DNA from: Methylocaldum sp. 14B
GTDB taxonomy: Bacteria; Pseudomonadota; Gammaproteobacteria; Methylococcales; Methylococcaceae
Direction of reading: 5' to 3'
DNA: 63,336 nt
Assembly (NCBI RefSeq): GCF_002005105.1
Contig: NZ_MSCV01000041.1
Span: forward strand, 1-63,336
Below the pieces are notes generated by a model. The model did no database searches, was not told the DNA's origin, and saw only the letters and a list, made by a program, of their open reading frames with translations. Position 1 is the first letter of the stretch. Each line of letters starts with the position of its first letter. A program made the position numbers and the translations under genes. This document shows positions 9,607 to 18,283 of this stretch, one piece after another.

Positions 9607-11982
9607 ATGATTGCCGAATCAGAACAATTAGGGGATACACGTTTGATCATCAACCAAGTAAAAGGCATTACTAAGTCCACTCGAACCATCTTGGCCGAGC
9701 ACGGAATATTTTCGGTCGAAGAATTGGCGAACGCCGATGCCGAGCAATTGGTCAAAATGGCGGGATTCAATAAAGCCAAGGCCATGCGCATGATTCGGGC
9801 GGCCAAGTATCTGGTGGGCGACATGGAAAAGGCGAGCGGCGCCCGAAGACTGCTGGACAAACGCGCGGAAGGTTCGGCCGAGGCCGGGAGCGAGGGCGAG
9901 AGCGCTGTCGGTTCCATCGATTTATCCGATGGCCAGCTTTATATCAATCGTGAGCTGAGCTTTTTGGAGTTCAACCGGCGTGTGCTCGAGCAAGCCAAGG
10001 TCGAACACACGCCGCTTTTGGAGCGCCTGAATTTTCTTTCCATTTCCTGCTCGAATCTGGATGAATTCTTCGAGGTGCGCACCGCCGGTTTGATTCAGCT
10101 CGCCGATTTGGGGGCGACCCAAACCGAGCCCGATAGTCTCGCGCCCCAGGAAACATTGGCCGCGATCAGCGCGCGCGCCCACGAGCTGGTGGCCGAGCAG
10201 TATCGGGTATTGAATCAGGTGATGTTGCCTTTGTTGGCGGAACAGGGCATCCGATTCGTCCGCAGGAGCGAATGGAATCCCTCCCAGCACGCTTGGCTCA
10301 AGAAGTATTTCGAGGAGGAACTGCTTCCGATCCTGAGTCCTATCGGCCTGGACCCGGCGCATCCGTTTCCGCGCATCCTGAACAAGAGCCTGAACTTCAT
10401 CGTGCCGTTATCCGGCAAGGACGCTTTCGGGCGCGATATCACGCTCGCCATAGTGCAAGCGCCGAGAGCCTTGCCTCGTATCATTCAGCTGCCGCAAGGC
10501 GAAACCGAGAGCGGCCCGTACGATTTCGTGTTTCTTTCGTCCATCATTCATGCCTTCGTCGACGATCTGTTCTACGGCATGAAGGTGCGCGGCTGCTATC
10601 AGTTTCGGGTGACGCGCAACAGCGAAATGTACCTGGACGAGGAAGAAGTCGACGATTTGCTCCGCGCCTTGGAAGGCGAACTGAGCACCCGCAATTACGG
10701 AGACGAAGTGCGGTTGGAAGTGGCCGACAATTGTCCGGATGAGATTGTCGAGTTTTTGCTGAGCCAGTTCGGACTCACCGAGGATCGGCTTTACCGGGTG
10801 GACGGCCCGGTCAACCTCAGTCGCACCCGTGAAGTCTACGATTTGATCGATCGGCCTGATCTCAAATATCCCTTGTTCACGGCCGGATTCCCGGGCCAGC
10901 TCGCCGGAGGACGGGATATCTTCGAGGCGATCAAGAAGCAGGACATCCTGCTGCACCATCCTTACGAATCTTTCACGCCCGTCATCGAACTGATCCGGCA
11001 GGCCGCCGACGATCCGCATGTGGTCGCCATCAAGCAGACCTTGTACCGTACCGGTCCGAATTCGCCGATTGTGGACGTTCTTCTCAAAGCCGCCCGCGCC
11101 GGCAAGGAAGTCACCGTAGTGGTGGAACTTAGGGCGCGTTTCGACGAGAAGGCCAATATTTCGCTGGCAACGCGCTTGCAGGAGGCGGGCGTGCAGGTGG
11201 TCTACGGCATCGTCGGATACAAGACGCACGCGAAGATGTTGCTCATCCTCAGGCGTGAGGGGCGGCACCTGCGCTATTACACCCATCTCTCTACGGGCAA
11301 TTATCACCCGCGCACGACCCGGCTCTATACCGACTACGGGCTATTGACCGCCGACCAGGAGCTTGGGGAGGACATCCGCCGGGTGTTCGTCCAGCTCACC
11401 AGTCTGGGCAAAGTCGGGAGGCTCAACAAGCTGTTGCAATCGCCGTTCACTTTGCATCAGACCCTGCTCAAGAAAATCGACCGCGAAATCGAGCATGCGT
11501 TGGCCGGCCGTCCCGCTCGCATCATCATCAAGGTGAATTCGGTGGCGGAGCCGCAGTTGATCCAGGCGCTTTACCGCGCTTCCATGGCCGGGGTGGAGAT
11601 CAAGTTGATCGTCCGCGGAATCTGCTGTCTTCGCCCTGGAATTCCGGGCGTCTCGGAAAACATCGAAGTCCGCTCGATTATCGGGCGATTTCTGGAGCAC
11701 AGCCGGGTCTACTGGTTCGAGAACGGCGGGCATCCGGAAGTGTATCTCACGAGCGCCGATTTTCTGCCTCGCAACATGTTCCGTCGCGTCGAGATCTGTT
11801 TTCCCATCGAGAACAAAAAACTGGCCGACCGCATTCGGGCCGATTTAGACCTTTATCTCCGGGACGACAGCCAAGCTTGGTTGCTGGCTTCCGACGGAAG
11901 CTATCAGCGCCCGCAGCCCGATAATCCGCGCGGTATTCAAGCGCAGTCCGTTTTGCTGGAGCAATTGAAGAAAGTGAGTTGA
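9607..11982 (+). CDS. ppk1: Polyphosphate kinase with N-terminal helix-hairpin-helix extension
   Basis: A protein of about 791 residues. It makes polyphosphate from ATP. The PPK1 body begins near residue 108 with YINRELSFLEFNRRVLEQA and contains EFFEVRTAGL, LFTAGFPGQ-type spacing, the HAKMLLILRR catalytic-His block, THLSTGNYHPRTT and the second phospholipase-D-like block ending FLPRNMFRR. In front sits an extra segment of about 100 residues, INQVKGITKSTRTILAEHG to MIRAAKYLVG, that reads as a helix-hairpin-helix unit. This is unusual for PPK1. The start is uncertain: ATG 9607 has a weak site, while the in-frame TTG at 9643 follows AGGGGAT with good spacing. It is convergent with ppx across a repeat stack. 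Confidence 0.93.
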   Translation: MIAESEQLGDTRLIINQVKGITKSTRTILAEHGIFSVEELANADAEQLVKMAGFNKAKAMRMIRAAKYLVGDMEKASGARRLLDKRAEGSAEAGSEGESAVGSIDLSDGQLYINRELSFLEFNRRVLEQAKVEHTPLLERLNFLSISCSNLDEFFEVRTAGLIQLADLGATQTEPDSLAPQETLAAISARAHELVAEQYRVLNQVMLPLLAEQGIRFVRRSEWNPSQHAWLKKYFEEELLPILSPIGLDPAHPFPRILNKSLNFIVPLSGKDAFGRDITLAIVQAPRALPRIIQLPQGETESGPYDFVFLSSIIHAFVDDLFYGMKVRGCYQFRVTRNSEMYLDEEEVDDLLRALEGELSTRNYGDEVRLEVADNCPDEIVEFLLSQFGLTEDRLYRVDGPVNLSRTREVYDLIDRPDLKYPLFTAGFPGQLAGGRDIFEAIKKQDILLHHPYESFTPVIELIRQAADDPHVVAIKQTLYRTGPNSPIVDVLLKAARAGKEVTVVVELRARFDEKANISLATRLQEAGVQVVYGIVGYKTHAKMLLILRREGRHLRYYTHLSTGNYHPRTTRLYTDYGLLTADQELGEDIRRVFVQLTSLGKVGRLNKLLQSPFTLHQTLLKKIDREIEHALAGRPARIIIKVNSVAEPQLIQALYRASMAGVEIKLIVRGICCLRPGIPGVSENIEVRSIIGRFLEHSRVYWFENGGHPEVYLTSADFLPRNMFRRVEICFPIENKKLADRIRADLDLYLRDDSQAWLLASDGSYQRPQPDNPRGIQAQSVLLEQLKKVS

Positions 11983-12020
11983 AAGAGGACTGATTCCAAA
12001 TCGCTTTCAATATTAAATTT

Positions 12021-12186
12021 TGTAGGGTGGGTTAGGCGCGCATTACACGGAACCGGCAAAGTTCCTTCGGCGTTTCCGCGCGCCGTAACCCACCGGGCAA
12101 GGCCGCGGAACCGGTGGGTTACGGCGCGTAGAGAGCCCTGTGGTCACGGAACGGTTCGTGGCGGTGCGCGCCTAACCCACCCTACA
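12021..12186. repeat. Family C inverted repeat, second copy
   Basis: It has the same terminal arms as the 2552 copy: TGTAGGGTGGGTTAG (12021-12035) and CTAACCCACCCTACA (12172-12186). The interior is longer, with nested GTAACCCACC / GGTGGGTTAC. The flank CAAATCGCTTTCAATA upstream matches the other copy. Its right arm abuts a family A element. Confidence 0.8.
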
Positions 12187-12188
12187 AT

Positions 12189-12488
12189 TAGAGCGTTTTC
12201 CGAATCGGTGTAAGGGATTTGGATATGTAGGTCGGCAATCCCGTGCCGACGTATCGGCTCGGCAAAGGGCTTTGTCGGAAGGGTCGCGACTAAAGCGACC
12301 GTTTGCGATTGGAAGGGCAGCTCTGGCGCTCACAGAGATGCCGTTTGCGATTGGAAGGGACCGACTAAAGGTCCGTTTGCGATTGGAAGGGTCGCGACTA
12401 AAGCGACCGTTTGCGATTGGGAAGGGATTGCCGACCTACGCTCTCCCCTCCCGGAACGAATCCGTACACCGGGATGGAAAACGCTCTA
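12189..12488. repeat. Family A MITE-like element, complete, with four-hairpin array
   Basis: Terminal inverted repeats are TAGAGCGTTTTCC (12189-12201) and GGAAAACGCTCTA (12476-12488). A second nested pair is GTAGGTCGGCAATC (12227-12240) and GATTGCCGACCTAC (12427-12440). Between them four hairpins are separated by the 16-base spacer GTTTGCGATTGGAAGG at 12301, 12343, 12375 and 12409. The loops are GACTAAA (three times) and GCGCTCA (once). No transposase is encoded. Confidence 0.85.
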
Positions 12489-12635
12489 TTAACCCGGCCT
12501 ATAAATATAGGCCGGGTTAATCCGGGGCAGGGATGCCCCGGCGCGGCGACAAGCCGCGTGAGCCCAGGCCGGGCGTGTACCGGCCTGGGCGGCGGCCCGA
12601 AATACCAGGAGGGTACTTACGGGCCTGATTAATAA
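12487..12635. repeat. Family B 149-bp multi-hairpin element, copy 1
   Basis: It has successive hairpins AACCCGGCCTATA/TATAGGCCGGGTT, CCGGGGCAGGGATGCCCCGG, GCGCGGCGACAAGCCGCG and GCCCAGGCCGG/CCGGCCTGGGC. The ends are TATTAA and TTAATAA. It is 147/149 identical to 20845-20993 and overlaps the end of the family A copy by two bases. Confidence 0.85.
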
Positions 12636-12661
12636 TGTTCACTCGAATGCCGAATGGAATA
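12636..12661. repeat. Shared repeat tail
   Basis: TGTTCACTCGAATGCCGAAT follows the family B element here and follows the family C element at 2639. A weaker match (AATGCCGAATGGAA) occurs near 47154. Confidence 0.6.
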
Positions 12662-12714
12662 AGCTCAGGACAGGCTTGTCCTCGGGGCACTCGTGACGCG
12701 TCTCGCACACCCTC

Positions 12715-14220
12715 TCAGAGATAAGTCAGTTCGATCCCGGCAGCGCCCAGATTGCCGGCTTCCTGCTCCAGGTCGGCGGCGGTTAGGGGGTGATTCTCCA
12801 GCCATTGGCTCGGGAATCGTAGATCGACTCTGGAATCGCTGAAGCCGAATGCGATATCGGGAGGCGGATTGCCGTGCCGGCTGCGGTTCAGAACGATGGC
12901 GAGCCGCAGCAGCACCGCCAGAGGCCGTGCGGCCTCATTCCACGGTGGAGTCAATTCCTTGAAATACTTGAGGTGGAATTTCCGCCGGTGGACACGCACC
13001 AGGGTGGCCAGCAGCACCTGATCCTGGCGGGAAAAGCCGGGTAAGTCGGCGTTTTCGATGATGTAGGCGCCATGCTTGTGATATTGGCTATGAGCGATAT
13101 CGAGGCCGATTTCGTGCAAGCTCGCCGCCCAATTCAACCATTGTTCGGCCGCTTCCCGATCAATGCCGCCGATCGATGGAATCTGGTCCAGAAACGATTT
13201 CAGCGTCTCCTGAACACGGCCGACCTGCTGCAGGTCCACGTGATAGCGGGTCGCGAGCGCCGCCACCGTTCGACTCCGAATATCGTCGTTGTAAATCCGG
13301 CCGAGGAGATCGTACAGCAAGCCTTCCCTCAAGGCGCCATCGGAAACTTGCATCTGCTGGATGCCCAGCGTTTTGAAAGTCGCATGCAAGATGGCGAGGC
13401 CACCGGCGAAGATCGGATAACGGTCCGGGTTGAGGTCCGGGAATCCTGATTTGTCGACCCGTCCGAGACTCAAGAGCGTATCGACCAGCCGGTCTAGCCC
13501 GTCCCGAGTAATGCCGTCCTTGCTCCACCCGCGGCCGACCAATATTTTTCGGATCGCCCGCGAAGTTCCGGAGGCGCCTACGGCTTCGTCCCAATGGTCC
13601 TTGTGAAAGGTATATTCAAACGGCTCCAGTTCATGTTGAGCCGCGATGACCGCATTTTTGAAGCGCTTGCTGGTGATCTTGCCGTCGGAGAAGTGAGCGA
13701 GGCTCATGGATACGCAGCCCATCCGCAGGCTTTCCTTGCGAAGCGGGACCTTGTCCACGCCGATGATGTATTCGGTGCTGCCACCGCCGATGTCCATCAC
13801 CAGCCGCCGCTTGCCGTCCGTCGCCAGGCTTTGTGCGACGCCTTCGTAGATCAGCCGCGCTTCCTCGATACCGGATATGATGTCGATCGGATATCCCAGC
13901 ACTTTTTCGGCTTGGATCAGAAACTGGCCGGCATTGCGCGCCGTACGCAAGGTATTGGTGCCCACCGCTCGAACGCATCCCGGCGGCAGATCCCGAAGCC
14001 TCTGGCCGAAACGATCGAGACATGCCAGCGCGCGCTGCTGCGCGTCTTGGGTCAGATGACGCTGGGCGTTGAGCCCCGCGCCGAGCCTGACCATCTCCCG
14101 AAGCCGATCGACGACGATCAGCTCTCCGGCCCGGAGCTTCGCGACGACCATGTGAAAACTGTTGGAACCGAGGTCCACGGCTGCGACGTGCTCGGGAGGG
14201 TGTTTTTGCGATTGACTCAT
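12715..14220 (-). CDS. ppx: Exopolyphosphatase / guanosine pentaphosphatase (Ppx/GppA)
   Basis: A 501-residue protein that hydrolyses polyphosphate from chain ends or pppGpp to ppGpp. The actin-like ASKHA fold is marked by AVDLGSNSFHMVVA near residue 14 and VMDIGGGSTEYIIG near residue 145. The C-terminal half contains an HD-type helical domain (WAASLHEIGLDIAHSQYHKH). The start at 14220 (MSQSQKHPPEHVAAV) is preferred because it puts the first phosphate motif at the usual distance; the frame to 14310 adds 30 unmatched residues. The gene is convergent with ppk1, so the two polyphosphate enzymes share one locus. Ppx and GppA are hard to separate by eye. Confidence 0.93.
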   Translation of the reverse strand: MSQSQKHPPEHVAAVDLGSNSFHMVVAKLRAGELIVVDRLREMVRLGAGLNAQRHLTQDAQQRALACLDRFGQRLRDLPPGCVRAVGTNTLRTARNAGQFLIQAEKVLGYPIDIISGIEEARLIYEGVAQSLATDGKRRLVMDIGGGSTEYIIGVDKVPLRKESLRMGCVSMSLAHFSDGKITSKRFKNAVIAAQHELEPFEYTFHKDHWDEAVGASGTSRAIRKILVGRGWSKDGITRDGLDRLVDTLLSLGRVDKSGFPDLNPDRYPIFAGGLAILHATFKTLGIQQMQVSDGALREGLLYDLLGRIYNDDIRSRTVAALATRYHVDLQQVGRVQETLKSFLDQIPSIGGIDREAAEQWLNWAASLHEIGLDIAHSQYHKHGAYIIENADLPGFSRQDQVLLATLVRVHRRKFHLKYFKELTPPWNEAARPLAVLLRLAIVLNRSRHGNPPPDIAFGFSDSRVDLRFPSQWLENHPLTAADLEQEAGNLGAAGIELTYL

Positions 14221-14372
14221 GGAACCGTAGGAAGCGTAAGAGGAGAATTTAAGAGGGGTGGTATTTGTTACAATCTTGCGGTTATCGAGAGGCCCGGCGC
14301 GTGATTTCAAAGTCGGGGATTCTCGCGTCGCAGCCGTATTTTTACAAATATTGCCGGCAAAAACAGCCAGAA

Positions 14373-15311
14373 ATGAACGCCCTTTCCATTCGTAATCTGC
14401 GGAAAACTTATAAGAACGGCTTTGAAGCCCTGAAAGGCATCGATCTCGATGTGAAAGCCGGAGATTTCTTCGCGCTTTTGGGGCCCAACGGCGCCGGGAA
14501 GTCGACTACGATCGGCATCGTCAGTTCCTTGGTCAGAAAGACCAGCGGAACGGTCGAAGTCTTCGGTCATGATCTGGATAAAGAGCGGGAGGCCGCCAAG
14601 CGCTGCATCGGCCTTGTGCCGCAGGAAGTCAATTTCAATCAGTTTGAAAAGGTTTTGGATATCGTCGTCAACCAAGCCGGGTACTACGGCATTCGCCGGA
14701 AAGAGGCGTTGCAGCGCGCGGAAGAATGCTTGACTCAGCTCAGCCTATGGGACAAACGGAACAGTGTGTCGCGCCATCTTTCGGGGGGCATGAAACGGCG
14801 CCTGATGATCGCCCGGGCCCTGGTCCATTCGCCGAAACTTCTCATTCTCGACGAGCCCACGGCTGGCGTGGATATCGAGATTCGCCGCTCGATGTGGGAG
14901 TTCCTGCGGAAAATCAACCAGGAAGGCACCACGATCATCCTGACGACCCACTACCTGGAAGAAGCGGAAAATCTGTGCCGCCACATCGCCATCATCAATC
15001 ACGGACACATTGTCGAGCACAATGCGATGGCGGATCTATTGAGAAAGCTTCACACCAATCGTTATATCCTCGAGCTGAGAAACCCCGCGCCGTTCGCTCC
15101 CACGGTCGAAGGCTACCAGCTGGAGCCGCTCGAAGACCATACCTTGGCCGTGGACGTGCCCATGGATCTGGGGTTGCACGGCTTGCTCGATCAGTTGGCC
15201 GCGCAGGGCATGGAAGTGGTCAGTCTGCGCAATGCGGCGAATCGCTTGGAGCAGCTATTCATTGATTTGGTGGAAAACCAGCGTATAGACCCGGCGCGAA
15301 AAACCGCCTGA
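14373..15311 (+). CDS. yadG: ABC transporter ATP-binding protein (YadG family)
   Basis: A 312-residue ATPase that should pair with the permease just downstream. Walker A is GPNGAGKST, the signature LSGGMKRRLMIARAL, Walker B LLILDEPTAGVD and the switch His in ILTTHYLEEAE. The whole chain closely follows my memory of E. coli YadG, including VVNQAGYYGI and LWDKRN. The gene is divergent from ppx with a short gap. The substrate of YadGH-type exporters is not settled. The gene begins 28 bases before the permease region ends its leader, so the two are one operon. Confidence 0.92.
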   Translation: MNALSIRNLRKTYKNGFEALKGIDLDVKAGDFFALLGPNGAGKSTTIGIVSSLVRKTSGTVEVFGHDLDKEREAAKRCIGLVPQEVNFNQFEKVLDIVVNQAGYYGIRRKEALQRAEECLTQLSLWDKRNSVSRHLSGGMKRRLMIARALVHSPKLLILDEPTAGVDIEIRRSMWEFLRKINQEGTTIILTTHYLEEAENLCRHIAIINHGHIVEHNAMADLLRKLHTNRYILELRNPAPFAPTVEGYQLEPLEDHTLAVDVPMDLGLHGLLDQLAAQGMEVVSLRNAANRLEQLFIDLVENQRIDPARKTA

Positions 15312-15338
15312 CCGAGTTGTCCGACATACATCAATCAC

Positions 15339-16103
15339 ATGCATCACCTCATTGCATTTAAAACGATTCTTTTCAAGGAAATTCACCGTTTCGTCCGCAT
15401 CTGGCCGCAGACCATCCTGCCGTCGGCGATCACCACCTCGCTTTATTTCCTGATTTTCGGGACCTTGATCGGCGGGCGGGTAGGGCCGATGGCCGGGATG
15501 TCCTACATGGACTATATCGTGCCGGGCGTCATACTGATGTCGGTCATCACCAATGCCTACGGCAACGTCGTGGCGTCGTTTTACTCCACCAAGTTCCAGC
15601 GGAATATCGAGGAGTTGTTGATCTCGCCGATACCCAACTGGATCATTCTGGCAGGCTACGTCGGCGGGGGGATAGCCCGCGGGTTGGCGGTGGGCGGCGT
15701 GGTGGCCATCGTCGGGATGTTTTTCACCGATGTACGGCCGGCTCATCCCGGTCTCATCGCGAGCGTGTTCTTCATGACCGCGGCGCTGTTTTCGCTGGCG
15801 GGGTTCATCAATGCGGTTTACGCCAACAGCTTCGACGACATCTCTATCGTCCCGAATTTCGTTCTCACGCCGCTGGTTTACTTGGGCGGCGTCTTCTATT
15901 CCATCGAGCTGTTGCCCGAATTGTGGCGGAAGGTGTCCCTGGCGAATCCGATTCTCTATATGGTCAACGCCTTTCGTTACGGATTCGTAGGGATCTCCGA
16001 CGTGGATATCCGGACTGCTTTCCTGATCATCGGCGGCTCGATTTCGATCCTCGTAGCCTGGAGCCTCGTCTTGCTCCGGCGCGGCACCGGGCTTAAGACC
16101 TAA
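15339..16103 (+). CDS. yadH: ABC-2 type transporter permease (YadH family)
   Basis: A 254-residue inner-membrane protein with about six hydrophobic helices. It follows the ATPase stop by 27 bases. KEIHRFVRIWPQTILPSAIT at the N-terminus, IVPGVILMSVITNAYGN, FQRNIEELLISP, AGYVGGGIARG and FVLTPLVYLGGVFYSIELLP match YadH of E. coli as I recall it. Together with the upstream ATPase it forms an exporter of unknown substrate. Confidence 0.92.
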   Translation: MHHLIAFKTILFKEIHRFVRIWPQTILPSAITTSLYFLIFGTLIGGRVGPMAGMSYMDYIVPGVILMSVITNAYGNVVASFYSTKFQRNIEELLISPIPNWIILAGYVGGGIARGLAVGGVVAIVGMFFTDVRPAHPGLIASVFFMTAALFSLAGFINAVYANSFDDISIVPNFVLTPLVYLGGVFYSIELLPELWRKVSLANPILYMVNAFRYGFVGISDVDIRTAFLIIGGSISILVAWSLVLLRRGTGLKT

Positions 16104-16127
16104 GCTCAGCAATGGAAAGAGCTCTAA

Positions 16128-16204
16128 GAGCCTATCTCAGTAGGCCCAGTAGGCCGTTCGCCCTAAGCCTGTCGGAGGGTTTTGTGACGACTGGAATAGG
16201 CTCT
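16128..16204. repeat. Family D inverted repeat, degenerate copy
   Basis: GAGCCTATCTCAGTAGGCC and TGGAATAGGCTC bound a 77-base unit related to the perfect copy at 20148-20216. The interior has CCGTTCGCCCTAAGCCTGTC, the family E motif. Confidence 0.65.
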
Positions 16205-16347
16205 AAACACCTATAAATTATTCCGCGCTCGTTGCGTCCATGGAGGACCCTCGGGATTTCAACACCGTGGCTCCTCCCCGATAGGGAACGATATTCGGCG
16301 TTCCACTCACCGCCGGTTCTTTTGGAAAATGATCGAGTGCCGGCGTC

Positions 16348-17166
16348 TTAATCGCCGTTCAGGAGCACTTGGCAGGCTTCAGGCATCGGGGGCTTCGGCG
16401 GCTCCGGCTTGGCCGGGCCCGGCGGGTGTTTTTGAAACCACCAGGAAAGGCTTGAATCGCAGCCGTCACCGGCCGGTAAGGGGGGCTGCCGGACGCATTC
16501 GGGGCTCTCGGCGGGGCAGGTGAGGCGAAGGTGGAAATGGTCGTGGTGGCCGTACCAGGGGCGGATTTTTCGTAACCAGCTGCGGTCTCCCCGAACCGTT
16601 CGGCAAAGTTCGCGCTTGATGTGCGCATTTACGAAGACCCGATCGATCTCGGGAATAGTCGCCGTCAGTTTCAACAGCCGCGCGTGCTGCGTACTCCAAA
16701 GCCGGCGATCCAACCCGTTCCCGGCGCGATTCAACAGGCTCGGGGCGGGAATGTTGGCGCGCCATCCGTCCGCATTCGAATAGAGGCCGGGATCGAGGTT
16801 GAACCAGACGTCGGCGTCGAGGCCGGTCTGATGGCTGCGGTGGCCGAAAGGCATGGGTCCCCCCCGCGCTTGAGAGAGATCGCCGACCTGAATCACCCCG
16901 ATAGTTTCGTGGGCGCGCTTGCCCAAGGTCTGAATCGTCCGGATCAACGAAGGATGGCCGAAGTAGCGCTTCCGCTCCAAGTGCATGACGAGATAGCCAT
17001 CGCCTTCCGTGGGCAGAGCGGCCGCCCCGCTGACGCAGCCGTTGTTGGTTTCGCCGATTGCGCGCGGAGGGCCTTTGATCGGGCCGGGAACCTCCGCCCA
17101 GGGATTAGCGAGAATAGCGCCGGGAACGGCAAAAAAAAGAATCAGTGCTCGTCGGATCGAACGCAT
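16348..17166 (-). CDS. mepA: Penicillin-insensitive murein endopeptidase MepA
   Basis: A 272-residue periplasmic D,D-endopeptidase of the LAS (M74) class, which cuts cross-links in peptidoglycan. A signal peptide (MRSIRRALILFFAVPGAILA) is present. Metal-site motifs are FGHRSHQTGLDADVWF for His and Asp and WYGHHDHFHLRL for the later His residues. The six conserved cysteines of MepA are suggested by NNGCVSG, KRELCRT, LTCPAESPEC, GDGCDSS and EACQVLL. Length matches E. coli MepA. It stands alone on the minus strand. Confidence 0.92.
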   Translation of the reverse strand: MRSIRRALILFFAVPGAILANPWAEVPGPIKGPPRAIGETNNGCVSGAAALPTEGDGYLVMHLERKRYFGHPSLIRTIQTLGKRAHETIGVIQVGDLSQARGGPMPFGHRSHQTGLDADVWFNLDPGLYSNADGWRANIPAPSLLNRAGNGLDRRLWSTQHARLLKLTATIPEIDRVFVNAHIKRELCRTVRGDRSWLRKIRPWYGHHDHFHLRLTCPAESPECVRQPPLPAGDGCDSSLSWWFQKHPPGPAKPEPPKPPMPEACQVLLNGD

Positions 17167-17200
17167 GGCGGCCAGTGTTGGGAATGCGCGACAGCGAGAC

Positions 17201-18283
17201 TTAGTCGCTGCCGGGGTTTTGTGCGACGCCGGAATCCTGCGAATTCAGCGTTTTGGAGTTTTCACCCAAAGGGAACCGACGCTTGGCGTTGATGACCCAG
17301 CCTTTGGCTTTGGCGATCTTGACGTCGTGTATTTCCTCTTCCAGGAGTAGGCGCTGGCGTTCCAAAGCGAGCAACTCGATTTCCCGCTTGAGCTGATTTT
17401 CGACATCATCCAAGGCTCCTGCCCGGCGGGTTTTTTCGGCCAGGTCGGCCTCCAGTTCCAACTGCTTCAAACGTGTCTCGTGGTGAATGCGCGCCTCGCG
17501 GAGACGCACTTCGCTGTCATACTGCTCGGCCGCGCGGGTTTCTTCCGTCGTCAATTCGGCGCGGACGTGCTCGGTCTCATGATCCCGTTGCGCCTTGCGC
17601 AGTTCGGCCTCGCGCCGAATCAATTCGAGCATTCGTTCTTCGTGCTCGAGCTTAAGTTTGCGTTCGTTCGTCTCGCGTTCGTAGTGCTCCCTCGCCAGCC
17701 TTTCGTTGAGCTGACGGCGGCGCCGGACCAACTCGAGATAGATGCCGTTGTGCTTGGCGTCGACGGTTTCGGCATACTCCTCGATATTATCCAGCTCGGC
17801 GAAAACAGTTCGGATCGTGCAGCGTGTGCGGCATTGAATTTCGCGCATGGCCAGCAGTTCGTTGGCGATGTTTTCGATGCGGCGCTCCATTAGAACGTGG
17901 TTATCCTCGAATTCCGTCTGTTCCAATTGTCGCAACTCGTGTTCCGCCGCATCCTGCAACAGCGTTAGATAATTGGCTCGGATATAGGCGCCGAGGTTCG
18001 CAATGTGGTCGAGATGCTCGTGTGCGTATTTAATGGTTGGCTGGAAGCGGATCGACAACTCGGCTTCGATGGTGCAAAGGGTTCCCAGCCTCAGAGGTTC
18101 CAGAGGGATCTGCCAATCTTCGATTTTCAGCTCGTATACACGGTGGTAAAAACGCCGGATAAAGCGGTTTGGACGAGGAAACACGCGGCGGTAAGGGCCG
18201 AGAACGGAGACGACGATGCGGCGGTCGCCTTCGAAACCCGCTTCCCAATGCGAGTTGGAGTCGAGTGGGTTGTCCTCAAACAT
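17201..18283 (-). CDS. Coiled-coil protein of unknown function, paired with membrane protein
   Basis: A 360-residue protein without signal peptide. Residues 1-75 look like a small beta-containing domain (IVVSVLGPYRRVF, YHRVYELKIEDW). Residues about 110-325 are almost continuous heptad-like helix rich in Glu, Arg, Leu and Ala. The start overlaps the stop of the upstream gene by 8 bases, so the two are translationally linked. I infer a cytoplasmic coiled-coil partner of the membrane protein. The layout recalls SPFH-type scaffolds, but I see no convincing SPFH domain. Confidence 0.65.
   Translation of the reverse strand: MFEDNPLDSNSHWEAGFEGDRRIVVSVLGPYRRVFPRPNRFIRRFYHRVYELKIEDWQIPLEPLRLGTLCTIEAELSIRFQPTIKYAHEHLDHIANLGAYIRANYLTLLQDAAEHELRQLEQTEFEDNHVLMERRIENIANELLAMREIQCRTRCTIRTVFAELDNIEEYAETVDAKHNGIYLELVRRRRQLNERLAREHYERETNERKLKLEHEERMLELIRREAELRKAQRDHETEHVRAELTTEETRAAEQYDSEVRLREARIHHETRLKQLELEADLAEKTRRAGALDDVENQLKREIELLALERQRLLLEEEIHDVKIAKAKGWVINAKRRFPLGENSKTLNSQDSGVAQNPGSD

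Noticed and set aside
10408-11307. 299-codon minus-strand frame opposite ppk1
   Set aside because: Antisense to the PPK1 core; no family features.
12282-12425. CRISPR-like array (16-base repeat with different intervening segments)
   Set aside because: The intervening segments are hairpins with constant loops, not unrelated spacers; unit lengths vary (32-42) and no cas genes are near.
12272-12632. Open frames across the repeat stack, similar frames at 20745, 34973, 45286 and 47767
   Set aside because: They recur only because the repeats recur; the translated text is Arg/Pro/Gly-rich without a ribosome binding site.
13594-14304. 236-codon plus-strand frame opposite ppx
   Set aside because: Antisense to a complete Ppx/GppA protein and without recognisable features.
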